DNA from: Comamonas koreensis
GTDB taxonomy: Bacteria; Pseudomonadota; Gammaproteobacteria; Burkholderiales; Burkholderiaceae_C
Direction of reading: 5' to 3'
DNA: 64,000 nt
Assembly: GCF_014076495.1 (NCBI RefSeq)
Contig: NZ_CP043575.1
Span: 2,356,001 to 2,420,000 of the forward strand
Shown: positions 51,574 through 60,780 of the stretch, one piece after another
Numbering within the stretch: position 1 is the stretch's first letter
Layout: each line of letters begins with the position of its first letter
The notes under the pieces: model-generated
Told to the model about the DNA's origin: nothing
Databases searched by the model: none
Seen by the model: the letters and a program-made list of their open reading frames with translations, nothing else
Position numbers and translations under genes: made by a program

Positions 51574-53238
51574 TTAGGTGGCGACGGGTGCCGAAGAGGT
51601 GGCCGCCGGCAGCCGGTAGCCTTTGAACTGCTCGCGCAGCCGGGTCTTGAGCAGCTTGCCGGTGGCGGTGTGGGGTAGCTCGTCAACAAACTCCACCGCA
51701 TCGGGCAGCCACCAACGCGCCAGCCGGTCTTTCATAAAGTTCAGCAGCTCCTGGCCGCTGACCTCAGTGCCGGGCTTGCGCACGATGACCAGCAGCGGGC
51801 GTTCCTGCCAGCGCTCGTGGTGCACGCCGATGACGGCCGCCTCCTTGACGGCGGGGTGCGCCAGCGCCAGGTTCTCGATGTCGATCGACGAGATCCATTC
51901 GCCGCCAGACTTGATGACATCCTTGGCGCGGTCGGTGATCTGCACAAAGCCTTCTTCATCGATCCGGGCCACATCGCCGGTGCTGAACCAGCCTTGCGCA
52001 TCCAGCGCCGAGCCAGCATCCTGGCCGTAATAGGCGGAGATGACCCAGGGGCCGCGCACGCGCAGCTCGCCGGGCGCTGGGTCGCCGGGCGGCAGCTGCT
52101 GGCCCTCGTCATTGAAGATGGCCACATCCACGCCATACATGGGCCTGCCCTGGCGGGCGTGCACATCGATGCGCGCGTCGCGGGCCAGTGCCTCATGCTG
52201 GGGCAGCAGGGTGCTGATGGTAGCCACTGGACTGGTCTCGGTCATGCCCCAGGCCTGGTTGGCGGTCACGCCCAGCAGGCTGTCGAACTGGTCGATCATC
52301 GCGCGCGGTGCGGCCGAGCCGCCCATCATGATGCGTTCGAGCTTCAAGGCCTCTTTGTCGGCAGCTGGCAGGCTCTCCACATGCTGCAAAAAGCCCATCC
52401 AGACGGTGGGAACGCCCAGCGAGAAGGTGCAGCCCTCGTCGCGCATCAGCTGGTAGAGCGCCTTACCGCTCAAGTCCGGCCCGGGCAGCACCAGCTTGGC
52501 GCCGCACATGGCGCTGGCATAGGGCAGGCCCCAGGCGTTGACATGGAACATCGGCACGGTGAGCAGCACGCAATCGCGGGCGCGCAGCGCCAAGCCATCG
52601 GCAGCGCAGACCACCCAGGAATGCAGCACGGTAGAGCGGTGGCTGTAGAGCACGCCCTTGGGGTTGCCGGTGGTGCCCGAGGTGTAGCACAGCGATGAGG
52701 CGCTGTCTTCGGCTAGCTCGGGCCAGTCAAAATCGCCCGCGTCCTCGGCCACCAGGTCCTCGTAGCACAGCAGCGGGGCGGGCAGGTCCATCGCGGGCAT
52801 CTGGTCGGGTTTGCACAGCGCCACATAGGCCTTGACGGTTTTGAGGCTGGGCGCCAGCTCGGCCACCAGGCCGGCAAAGCTCAGATCGAAGAACACATAG
52901 TCATCGGCCGCGTGGTTGATGATGTAGCGGATCTGGTCGGCAAACAGGCGCGGGTTGACGGTGTGCAGCACTGCGCCGGCGCCCGATACGGCGTAGTACA
53001 GCTCCAGATGGCGGTGCGTGTTCCAGGCCAGCGTAGCCATGCGTGCACCGCTGGCCATGCCCTGGCGCAGCAGGGCGGCGGCCAGGCGCTGCGAGCGCTG
53101 GGACACGGTCAGCCAGTTCGAGCGCGTGAGCTCCCCGTCCGGGGTGCGGGAGACGACTTCCACCTGGGGATGAAAGCGTGCTGCATGTTCCAGCAAGCCG
53201 GAAATCCGCAGCGCGCGCTGCTGCATTAGCCCTTGCAT
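51574..53238 (-). CDS. AMP-forming acyl-CoA ligase (long/medium-chain fatty-acid--CoA ligase family)
   Basis: 554 residues. [20 protein letters not shown] is the AMP/P-loop motif, [13 protein letters not shown] and [17 protein letters not shown] the adenine-binding part, and [20 protein letters not shown] the hinge region. [15 protein letters not shown] carries the C-terminal catalytic lysine. It is closest to the DmdB/FadD3-like group that activates medium-chain or unusual acids. It is the first gene of the minus-strand operon and starts 23 bases inside operator site 3, so it is likely tightly repressed. Confidence 0.93.
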   Translation of the reverse strand: MQGLMQQRALRISGLLEHAARFHPQVEVVSRTPDGELTRSNWLTVSQRSQRLAAALLRQGMASGARMATLAWNTHRHLELYYAVSGAGAVLHTVNPRLFADQIRYIINHAADDYVFFDLSFAGLVAELAPSLKTVKAYVALCKPDQMPAMDLPAPLLCYEDLVAEDAGDFDWPELAEDSASSLCYTSGTTGNPKGVLYSHRSTVLHSWVVCAADGLALRARDCVLLTVPMFHVNAWGLPYASAMCGAKLVLPGPDLSGKALYQLMRDEGCTFSLGVPTVWMGFLQHVESLPAADKEALKLERIMMGGSAAPRAMIDQFDSLLGVTANQAWGMTETSPVATISTLLPQHEALARDARIDVHARQGRPMYGVDVAIFNDEGQQLPPGDPAPGELRVRGPWVISAYYGQDAGSALDAQGWFSTGDVARIDEEGFVQITDRAKDVIKSGGEWISSIDIENLALAHPAVKEAAVIGVHHERWQERPLLVIVRKPGTEVSGQELLNFMKDRLARWWLPDAVEFVDELPHTATGKLLKTRLREQFKGYRLPAATSSAPVAT

Positions 53239-53261
53239 GTTGCTCCTTGTTTTGTTTTATA

Positions 53262-53277
53262 TACCTGTCGGCAGGTA
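53262..53277. promoter_or_regulatory. TetR-type operator, site 3
   Basis: TACCTGTCGGCAGGTA is identical to site 1 (25506). It lies 23 bases upstream of the CoA ligase ATG, overlapping where its transcript should begin. Confidence 0.75.
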
Positions 53278-53365
53278 AAAAGTTTAGCAGCCGCAGCAGC
53301 GTCGCAAGCCCGGGATTACCCTGGACTTGCTCCCTCCAAAACGCTTGCGGGGAAACCCTGTTGTT

Positions 53366-53381
53366 TACCGGTCGGCAAGTA
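53366..53381. promoter_or_regulatory. TetR-type operator, site 4
   Basis: TACCGGTCGGCAAGTA is identical to site 2 (37312). It lies 111 bases before the monooxygenase start and 104 bases from site 3 (start to start), so the divergent interval carries one operator for each direction. Confidence 0.75.
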
Positions 53382-53492
53382 GGCATGATGCAGCGAGAAC
53401 AAGGTGGAGGCGAGCTGCCATCCCCTATCAAGCCGGTGCCCCACTGCGGTGTGGCGGGGCGGCCGGCACCAGCCAGCAGGAGACAAAGAGCA

Positions 53493-55157
53493 ATGGACAA
53501 TCACACAATCCACCAGGTGGATGCGATCATCGTGGGCGCCGGTTTTGGCGGTCTGTGCGCAGTGCACAAGTTCCGGGAGATGGGGCTGAAGATCCAGGCC
53601 TTCGAGGCCGGTGGCGATGTGGGCGGCGTCTGGTACTGGAACCGCTACCCCGGCGCGCGGGTCGATCTGCCCAGCATCGACTACAGCTTCTCCTTCTCGC
53701 CCGAGATCGAGCAGGAATGGACCTGGTCCGAGCAGTTTGCCGCGCAGCCCGAGCTGATGCGCTATTTCAACTTTGTCGCCGAGCGGCTGGACCTGCGCAA
53801 GCACTACCAGTTCAACACCCGCGTGGACAGCGCCCGCTGGGACGAGGCACGCCAGCTGTGGGTGGTGCGCACCAACCGGGGCGAATGCTATGAGGCGCGC
53901 TATTGCATCATGGCGACCGGCCCGCTGTCGGTGCCCAAGGAGCCGGAGATTGACGGCATTGAGCGCTTTGGCGGGCAGATCCTGCGTGCGGCGCGCTGGC
54001 CGCATGAGCCGGTGGACTTCAGCGGCAAGCGCGTGGGGGTGATCGGCACCGGATCGACCGGCATCCAGATCGTGCAGGAAGTGGGCAAGCAGGCCTGCGA
54101 GCTGTTCGTCTTCCAGCGCACGCCCAGCTTTACGATGCCGATGCGCAATGTGCCGCTGGAGCCCGAGTATGTCGCCGAAGTCAAGCGCCACTATGCCGGC
54201 ATCCGCGAGCTGGCGCGCAACAGCAATGTGGGCGGCGTGCGGCCGCAGTCGAGCCGCCCGTTTTTCAGCGTGACGCCAGCGCAGCGCCAGGCGCTGCTGG
54301 AAGATGCCTGGCTGCAAGGCGGCCTGGCGATGCTGGGCACCTTTGCCGACCTGATGCAAAACGAGCAGGCCAACGAGGAAGTGGCCGAGTTTGTGCGCGG
54401 CAAGATTGGCGAGGCGGTAGACGACCCGGCCACCGCCGAGGCCTTGAAGCCGCGCGGCTACCCCATCTTTGCGCGCCGCCCGTGCCTGGACACCGGCTAC
54501 TACGAAACCTACAACCAGCCCCATGTGCATCTGCGTGACTGCATCACGGACCCTATCGTGTCCATCACCGAGAAGGGTGTGCGCACGCAGTCGGGCGAGG
54601 TGGAGCTGGATGTGCTGATCTTTGCCACTGGCTACGACGGCCTGACCGGCGCACTGCTGGCTTTTGAGGTGGAAGGGCGCGACGGCCTGACGGTGCAGCA
54701 GAAGTGGAAGGAGGGTGCGACCTCCTGCCTGGGCATCATGATGCATGGCTTCCCCAACCTGTTCATGACCACCGGGCCCAATGGCCCCTCGGCCCTGGCC
54801 AATGTGGTGCGCACCAGCGAGAACGATGTGGACTGGACGGCCGCTGCCATCCGCCACATGCAGGCCCAAGGTTTCGGCAGCATCGAGCCCAGCGCGCAAG
54901 AGGAGCGGGCCTGGATGGAGCTGGTCCATTCGCTGGCGCCGCGCACCTTGCTGTCCAAGGCCAAGACCTGGTATGTGGGCGCCAATGTGCAGGGCAAGGC
55001 CCCGGGCCTGACCATGTTTACCGGCGGCTTCCAGAAGTACCGCGAGCACTGCCTGGCTGCCATCCAGAAGGGCTTTAGCGGCTACCACTTTGCGCAGAAG
55101 CGCGAACGCGAGCGCGCGGCAGACGCCAGCGCAACAGTGGAAAACGCCACGCACTGA
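53493..55157 (+). CDS. Flavin-containing Baeyer-Villiger-type monooxygenase
   Basis: 554 residues from the ATG at 53493, after CAGGAGAC. The first Rossmann loop is IIVGAGFGGLCAVH (G15) and the second GVIGTGSTGIQIVQE. GGVWYWNRYPGARVDLPSIDY is the conserved type I BVMO block in pieces, and FATGYDGLTGAL sits near the C-terminus. The BVMO fingerprint FxGxxxHxxxWP appears as F159-GGQIL-R165-AAR-W169-P, so the usual histidine is arginine. Type I BVMOs use NADPH and O2 to turn ketones into esters or lactones. Expected partners (SDRs, SMP-30 lactonase, beta-oxidation enzymes) are in the regulon. Confidence 0.88.
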   Translation: MDNHTIHQVDAIIVGAGFGGLCAVHKFREMGLKIQAFEAGGDVGGVWYWNRYPGARVDLPSIDYSFSFSPEIEQEWTWSEQFAAQPELMRYFNFVAERLDLRKHYQFNTRVDSARWDEARQLWVVRTNRGECYEARYCIMATGPLSVPKEPEIDGIERFGGQILRAARWPHEPVDFSGKRVGVIGTGSTGIQIVQEVGKQACELFVFQRTPSFTMPMRNVPLEPEYVAEVKRHYAGIRELARNSNVGGVRPQSSRPFFSVTPAQRQALLEDAWLQGGLAMLGTFADLMQNEQANEEVAEFVRGKIGEAVDDPATAEALKPRGYPIFARRPCLDTGYYETYNQPHVHLRDCITDPIVSITEKGVRTQSGEVELDVLIFATGYDGLTGALLAFEVEGRDGLTVQQKWKEGATSCLGIMMHGFPNLFMTTGPNGPSALANVVRTSENDVDWTAAAIRHMQAQGFGSIEPSAQEERAWMELVHSLAPRTLLSKAKTWYVGANVQGKAPGLTMFTGGFQKYREHCLAAIQKGFSGYHFAQKRERERAADASATVENATH

Positions 55158-55281
55158 TAACCTGGGTCTCCAAGCTCCCTGGGCGTTGGAACAGCCTGTC
55201 TGCTGGCCGATCCGCCCTGGGGCTGTGCCTGCCTGCGCCCTGCAGCGGGGCATTTTTATCTTCCACCAAGAGCTGCCAGCC

Positions 55282-57387
55282 ATGAGCAACGTCACCTTTC
55301 ACAGCGCAGACGGGATAGGCCGTATCTGCATCTCCCACCCGCCGCTGAACCTGTTCTCGCACAGCCTGCTGACGGGGCTGAGCGCCGCGCTGGCGCAGTT
55401 TGAGGCCGATGCCTCGCTGCCGCTGCTGCTGATCTACTGCGAAGGCCCGTCCTTTGTGGCGGGTGCGGACATTGCCGAGTTCAACAACCCGGCGTTTTCT
55501 GCCGAGGCCATCAATGCGCTGCTGAACCGCATCGAGGCGCAGACGCGGCCGGTGGTGGTAGCCCTGCATGGCACGGTATTTGGCGCTGGCATGGAGCTGG
55601 CCCTGGCCTGCCACTACCGTGTGGCACAAAAGGGAACCAGGCTGGGCCTGCCCGAGGTGAAACTGGGCATTCTGCCCGGCGCCGGCGGCACCCAGCGCCT
55701 GCCACGCCTGGTGGGCGCCAGCTTGGCGCTGGACATGATGCTGAGCGGCCGGCCGGTGCCTGCGCAAGAGGCGCTGGCCAGCGGCATCGTCGATGCGGTG
55801 GAGGAGGGCGACCCGCTGGCGTTTGGACTGGCCTTTGGCCGCCAGTTGCTGGCCCAGGGGGGCCAGCCGCGCCGCTTGAGCGCGCAAAGCGCCCCGCCCG
55901 GCGAGCACAGCCAGGCGATTGCGGCAGCGCTGGAGGCTGCACGCCAAAGCCCGCAGTACCCCGCCAAAGAGGCCATCGTGCTCTGCGTGCAGCAGGCGCT
56001 TACCGCTGACTTTGCCAGCGGCGCCCGTGCCGAGGCCGAGGCCTTCAAGCGCTTGCTGCCGTCGGCGCAGTCGCGCGCACTGCGCCATCTGTTTTTTGCA
56101 CAGCGCCGCAGCCGGCAAATTCCTGGCCTGGAGCGGCAGGTGCCGGCCGGCAAGATCGAGCAGGTGGGCATTCTGGGGGCAGGCACCATGGGCAGCGGCA
56201 TTGCGATGTGCTTTTTGAACGCCGGCATCCGCACCGTGCTGGTGGATGCCGCAGCTGCGGGGCTGGAGCGCGGGCTGCAACTGATCCGCTCGACCTATGA
56301 GGCCCAGGTGGCCAAGGGCCGCATGGGGGCTGAGCAGCCCAGCGCGCGCCTGGCGCTGTTGACCTCGTCGCTGGACGACCAGGCGCTGGCGCCCTGCGAC
56401 CTGGTGATCGAGGCGGTGTTTGAGGACATGGCCCTGAAACTGCAGGTCTGCCGCCGTTTGGGCGAGGTCTGCAAGCCCGGCGCCATCATCGCCAGCAACA
56501 CCTCGACCCTGGATGTGGATGCACTGGCACAGGCCACCGGACGGCCTGCCGATGTGGTGGGCATGCATTTTTTCAGCCCGGCCAACATCATGCGTTTGCT
56601 GGAGGTGGTGCGCGGCGCTGAGACGGCCCCGCAGGTGCTCAAGACCGTCATCGACCTGGCCGGCAAGATCGGCAAGACGCCGGTGGTCTCGGGCGTCTGC
56701 TTTGGCTTTATCGGCAACCGCATGGCCGAGGTTTACCTGCGCGAGGCCGAGTTCTTGCTGATGGAAGGCGCAAGCCCCGCGCAGATCGACGAGGCGGTGC
56801 AGGCGCTGGGCCTGGCGATGGGCCCTTGCCGCATGCTGGATATGGCCGGGCTCGATGTGGGCGCCAAGACGGTCATCGAATGCGAGAAGGCCGGCGGCCT
56901 GCCGCCCGATGCCAGCTACCGCGCGGTGGTGCGCAAGATGTATGCACTGGGCCGCTTTGGCCAGAAAACCGGCCTGGGCTACTACCGCTACGAAGGCCGC
57001 AACGCGCTGTCTGACCCGGAGGCTGGCCGCATCGCAGCCGACCTGGCGCAGACGCATGGCATTGCCCAGCGCAGTGATATGGCAGCGCAAGAGATTGTCG
57101 AGCGGTTGCTCTACAGCATGGTCAACGAGGGCTGCAAGATTCTGGATGAGGGCATTGCTTACCGCGCCAGCGATATCGATGTGGTCTGGGCGGCGGGCTA
57201 TGGCTTTCCGGATTTTCAGGGCGGGCCCATGTTCATGGCCGAGGAGATTGGCCTGGCGCAGATCGTTGCGCGGCTGGAGCACTATGCCGCCAGCCGGGGC
57301 AACCGCTATGGCTACTGGACAGTGTCGCCACTGCTGCAGCGGCTGGCTGCACAGTGCCAGGGCTTTGACAGCCTGCAAGCCGCCTGA
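55282..57387 (+). CDS. Bifunctional enoyl-CoA hydratase/3-hydroxyacyl-CoA dehydrogenase (FadB/FadJ-like)
   Basis: 701 residues from the ATG at 55282. The N-terminal crotonase domain (about 1-190) keeps both glutamates (GAGMELALACHYR and LPEVKLGILPGAGG). The NAD-binding domain begins near residue 290 (VGILGAGTMGSGIAMCFLNA), with the catalytic histidine in GMHFFSPANIMRLLEVV. PVVSGVCFGFIGNRMAEVYL starts the C-terminal dimerisation part. It performs two successive beta-oxidation steps. It lies between the monooxygenase and thiolase genes. Confidence 0.93.
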   Translation: MSNVTFHSADGIGRICISHPPLNLFSHSLLTGLSAALAQFEADASLPLLLIYCEGPSFVAGADIAEFNNPAFSAEAINALLNRIEAQTRPVVVALHGTVFGAGMELALACHYRVAQKGTRLGLPEVKLGILPGAGGTQRLPRLVGASLALDMMLSGRPVPAQEALASGIVDAVEEGDPLAFGLAFGRQLLAQGGQPRRLSAQSAPPGEHSQAIAAALEAARQSPQYPAKEAIVLCVQQALTADFASGARAEAEAFKRLLPSAQSRALRHLFFAQRRSRQIPGLERQVPAGKIEQVGILGAGTMGSGIAMCFLNAGIRTVLVDAAAAGLERGLQLIRSTYEAQVAKGRMGAEQPSARLALLTSSLDDQALAPCDLVIEAVFEDMALKLQVCRRLGEVCKPGAIIASNTSTLDVDALAQATGRPADVVGMHFFSPANIMRLLEVVRGAETAPQVLKTVIDLAGKIGKTPVVSGVCFGFIGNRMAEVYLREAEFLLMEGASPAQIDEAVQALGLAMGPCRMLDMAGLDVGAKTVIECEKAGGLPPDASYRAVVRKMYALGRFGQKTGLGYYRYEGRNALSDPEAGRIAADLAQTHGIAQRSDMAAQEIVERLLYSMVNEGCKILDEGIAYRASDIDVVWAAGYGFPDFQGGPMFMAEEIGLAQIVARLEHYAASRGNRYGYWTVSPLLQRLAAQCQGFDSLQAA

Positions 57388-57429
57388 GGGCCTGAAGGCC
57401 AGAACCCATCAACATTGAAGAGCACCGCC

Positions 57430-58614
57430 ATGAAAGACGCCGTCATTGTTTCCACCGCCCGCACGGGCATCGGCCGGGCCTACAAGGGCTCGCTCAACCA
57501 CACCCGTTCGCCCCAGATGATGGGCCACAGCATCGAGCACGCGGTGGCGCGCGCCGGGGTGGACCCGGCGGAGGTGGACGATGTGATCGTCGGCTGCGTG
57601 CTGACCGGGGGCACCGCCGGCATGAACCTGGCACGCAATGCCTTGCTGGCCGCAGGCCTGCCGATGAGCGTGGCCGGGCAGACGATAGACCGGCAATGCG
57701 CCTCCGGCCTGATGGCGATTGCCAGCGCAGCCAAGCAGGTGCTGGTCGATGGCATGCAGGTGGTGGTGGCAGGCGGCTGCGAGAACATCACCGCCGTGCA
57801 AACGTCTTATATGGAATGGGCCAGCCGCGAGCGCGATCCGGCCGTCATCGCCCGCGCGGCCCATGCCTATATGCCGATGCTGCAAACGGCCGAGCATGTG
57901 GCGCGCCAGTACCGCATCAGCCGCGAGGCGCAGGATGCCTATGCGCTGGAGTCGCAGCTGCGCACCGCGCGCGCCCAGGCCGCTGGCCTGTTTGACCGTG
58001 AGATCGTGCCCTTCAGCACCCAGATGGCGGTGACGGACAAACTCACGAAGGAAGTCAGCCTGCAGCAGGTGACCCTGGCCCGCGACGAAGGCAACCGCCC
58101 CGACACCAGCCTGGAAGGGCTGGCCGCCCTCAAACCGGTGATCGAGGGCGGCGTCATCACCGCCGGCAATGCCAGCCAGCTGTCGGATGGCGCATCGGCC
58201 TGCGTGGTCATGGATTCGGTACTGGCCGAGCGCCGGGGCCTGGAGGTGCTGGGCATCTACCGGGGCATGGCAGTGGCTGGCTGCGCACCGGAAGAGATGG
58301 GCATCGGCCCCATTTATGCGGTCCCCAAGCTCTTGGCCCAGCACGGGCTGCGCGTGCAGGACATCGGCCTGTGGGAGCTGAACGAGGCCTTTGCCTGCCA
58401 GGCGCTGTACTGCCGCGACCAGCTGGGCATCGATCCAGCCTGCTTCAATGTCAACGGCGGCGGCATCTCCATCGGCCACCCCTATGGCATGACGGGCGCC
58501 CGCATCGCCAGCCATGCCTTGCTGGAAGGCCAGCGACGCGGTGTGCGCTATGTGGTGGCCACTATGTGCGTGGGCGGCGGTATGGGAGCGGCAGCCTTAT
58601 TTGAGGTTGCTTAA
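57430..58614 (+). CDS. Acetyl-CoA C-acyltransferase (thiolase)
   Basis: 394 residues from the ATG at 57430; an upstream TTG at 57415 is less likely. The acylated cysteine is in TIDRQCASGLMAIASA, the histidine in NGGGISIGHPYGMTGAR, and the second cysteine in VATMCVGGGMGAAAL. NEAFACQALYCRDQLGI is the family's NEAFA motif. It cleaves 3-oxoacyl-CoA with CoA to give acetyl-CoA and a shortened acyl-CoA. Its stop codon TAA overlaps the first base of the inverted-repeat element at 58614. Confidence 0.93.
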   Translation: MKDAVIVSTARTGIGRAYKGSLNHTRSPQMMGHSIEHAVARAGVDPAEVDDVIVGCVLTGGTAGMNLARNALLAAGLPMSVAGQTIDRQCASGLMAIASAAKQVLVDGMQVVVAGGCENITAVQTSYMEWASRERDPAVIARAAHAYMPMLQTAEHVARQYRISREAQDAYALESQLRTARAQAAGLFDREIVPFSTQMAVTDKLTKEVSLQQVTLARDEGNRPDTSLEGLAALKPVIEGGVITAGNASQLSDGASACVVMDSVLAERRGLEVLGIYRGMAVAGCAPEEMGIGPIYAVPKLLAQHGLRVQDIGLWELNEAFACQALYCRDQLGIDPACFNVNGGGISIGHPYGMTGARIASHALLEGQRRGVRYVVATMCVGGGMGAAALFEVA

Positions 58615-58788
58615 GAACGTGCTGACGATCTCCTCGCGCCGCGACAGTGTCCCTACGGGTTGGAGCGAAATCGGGCGATTTCTTCGCGCTGGCCCTTGCT
58701 TGCACCCCGGTGCAAGCTGCGTTCCATCCCTTCGAACCCATCCCGATTGCTCTCCAACGCCGCTGCGTAGAGATCCTCAACACGTTCT
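58614..58788. repeat. MITE-like repeat, copy 3 (175 bp)
   Basis: The ends are AGAACGTGCTGACGATCTC (58614-58632) and GAGATCCTCAACACGTTCT (58770-58788), imperfect 19-bp inverted repeats. It is the shortest copy: the inner insert found in copies 1 and 2 is absent and the sequence runs straight through GACAGTGTCCCTACGGG. It fills the gap between the thiolase stop and the acyl-CoA dehydrogenase ATG at 58792. Confidence 0.85.
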
Positions 58789-58791
58789 AAC

Positions 58792-60639
58792 ATGCAACTC
58801 GACTACGCCAGCATCCGCCAGACCCTGGATTTTTTGCTCTACGACTGGCTGGAGGTAGAGGCACTCAGCCGCCATGCGCGCTATGCCGGCCATGACCGGC
58901 AGACCTATGGCGCCGTGCTGGACATGTGCGAGCGCCTGGCTGCTGACAAGTTCGAGCCCTTCAACCGCCTGGTGGACCAGCAGGAGCCGCATTTTGACGG
59001 CCAGCAGCTGCATCTGCCTGACTGCACACCGGCAGCCTGCGCCGCCTATGCCGAATCGGGCATGCTGGCTGCGTCGCACGACTACGAGGTGGGGGGCATG
59101 CAGCTGCCCTGCGTGGTGGATATGGCGGCCAACAGCATGGTCTCGGCCGCCAGCATTGCGCTCAAGGCCTATTCGATGCTGACAGCGGCCAATGCCGGCC
59201 TGCTGCTGGCCCATGGCACGCCCGCGCAGCAAAAGGCCTTTGCGCTGCCGCAGCTGCAAGGCCGCTTTTTTGGCACGATGAACCTCAGTGAGCCCCAAGC
59301 CGGCTCCAGCCTGTCGGACATCACGACCCGTGCCGTGCCCGATGGTGACGCCTATGCCGATGACCCGCTGGGCCCGCGCTACCGGCTGACGGGCCGCAAG
59401 ATGTGGATCTCAGGCGGCGAGCATGCGATGGGCGAGAACATCGTCCACCTGGTGCTGGCCAAGGTGCCCGATGACAGCGGCCAGCTACCCGCTGGCGTGG
59501 GCGGCATCTCGCTGTTCATCGTGCCCAAGGTCCTGGTCGATACCGAAGGCCAGGTGACCGGCGAGCGCAACGACATTGCGCTGGCCGGGCTGAACCACAA
59601 GCTGGGCTACCGGGGCACCGTCAACACCTTGCTGCATTATGGCGAGCAGGGCGGGGCCGTTGGCTACCGTGTGGGCGCGCTGGGCGCGGGCCTGAAGTGC
59701 ATGTTCCACATGATGAACGAGGCCCGCATCCAGGTGGGGCTGGGCGCCACGATGCTGGGATACGCTGGCTACCTGCAATCGCGTGACTATGCCCGCCAGC
59801 GCCCGCAGGGCCGCCCGGTCGCTGCCGGCCAAAAGGTGGTGAAGAACGCGCAGCAGCCCCAGGTGCCGATTGCCGAGCATGCCGATGTCAAGCGCATGCT
59901 GCTGGCGCAAAAAAGCTATGCCGAAGGCGCGCTGGCGCTGCAGCTGTACTGTGCCAAGCTGGTCGATACGCAGCGCGCCGGCGCGCCGCAGCAGGCCGAT
60001 GCCGCGCAGCTGCTGCTGCAGGTGCTTACCCCCATCGCCAAAAGCTGGCCCAGCCAGTGGTGCCAGGAGGGCAACAGCCTTGCCATCCAGGTGCTGGGCG
60101 GCTATGGCTATACGCGCGACTATGCGGTGGAGCAGCACTGGCGTGACAACCGGCTCAACATGATCCACGAAGGCACGCACGGCATCCAGGCCCTCGACCT
60201 GCTGGGCCGCAAGCTGCGCATGGATGGGGGAGCCGCCTGGGCCTTGCTGCAAGCCGAGATCGCGCAAACCGTCGCCACTGCCCGGTCGGTGCCCGCATGC
60301 GCCCCCTGGGCCGATCGCTTAGATGCGGCCACCCAAGCCCTGCATGCCGCCACCGACGCGGCCTGGGCCAGCGGCAACGCCCAGCTGGCCCTCGCCAACG
60401 CCACCGCCTACATGACCGCCTTCGGCCATGTCACGCTGGCCTGGTTGTGGCTGGACATGGCGCTCAAGGCGCATGGGCGCATGGCGGCCGCTGATGCCGG
60501 GCAGCAGGCCTTTTTGCAGGGCAAGCTGGATTGCGCGCGCTACTTTTACGCGTATGAGCTGCCGCTGGTGCAGGCCTGGCTGGCGCCGGTGATGGCGGGG
60601 GAGGCGCTGTTTATGGAGCTGGGGGGGAGTGGGTTTTGA
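58792..60639 (+). CDS. Acyl-CoA dehydrogenase, long (about 600-residue, DmdC-like) subfamily
   Basis: 615 residues, much longer than the 390-residue members at 28752 and 29934. GTMNLSEPQAGSSLSDITTR is the FAD/substrate loop, LTGRKMWISGGEHAMGENIV the central sheet, and MIHEGTHGIQALDLLGRKL the C-terminal glutamate-bearing segment characteristic of this subfamily (EGTxGIQALDLxGRK). A C-terminal extension domain follows. It directly follows the inverted-repeat copy 3, whose end is 3 bases from the ATG, so its native ribosome-binding site is replaced by the repeat's GAGATCC. Confidence 0.92.
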   Translation: MQLDYASIRQTLDFLLYDWLEVEALSRHARYAGHDRQTYGAVLDMCERLAADKFEPFNRLVDQQEPHFDGQQLHLPDCTPAACAAYAESGMLAASHDYEVGGMQLPCVVDMAANSMVSAASIALKAYSMLTAANAGLLLAHGTPAQQKAFALPQLQGRFFGTMNLSEPQAGSSLSDITTRAVPDGDAYADDPLGPRYRLTGRKMWISGGEHAMGENIVHLVLAKVPDDSGQLPAGVGGISLFIVPKVLVDTEGQVTGERNDIALAGLNHKLGYRGTVNTLLHYGEQGGAVGYRVGALGAGLKCMFHMMNEARIQVGLGATMLGYAGYLQSRDYARQRPQGRPVAAGQKVVKNAQQPQVPIAEHADVKRMLLAQKSYAEGALALQLYCAKLVDTQRAGAPQQADAAQLLLQVLTPIAKSWPSQWCQEGNSLAIQVLGGYGYTRDYAVEQHWRDNRLNMIHEGTHGIQALDLLGRKLRMDGGAAWALLQAEIAQTVATARSVPACAPWADRLDAATQALHAATDAAWASGNAQLALANATAYMTAFGHVTLAWLWLDMALKAHGRMAAADAGQQAFLQGKLDCARYFYAYELPLVQAWLAPVMAGEALFMELGGSGF

Positions 60640-60780
60640 GCCCTGGGGGAAAGGGCGGGGCAGGGTGCCGCAGGGCTTGCATCCGCGTTCAGCGCATGGT
60701 GCAGGTGCTGGCGGCGGGTAGGGCTCTATTGGTTGATGGGCCGCTCAAGCCTGCCAATAGGGCCTCTGCGGGCGGCGCAC

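Noticed and set aside
53316-55295. A 659-residue minus-strand open frame opposite the monooxygenase gene.
   Set aside because: Antisense artefact; the monooxygenase on the plus strand has clear FAD and NADP loops.
55075-57378. A 767-residue minus-strand open frame opposite the bifunctional beta-oxidation gene.
   Set aside because: Low-complexity alanine/histidine/glutamine composition and no motifs; the plus-strand gene has all catalytic residues.
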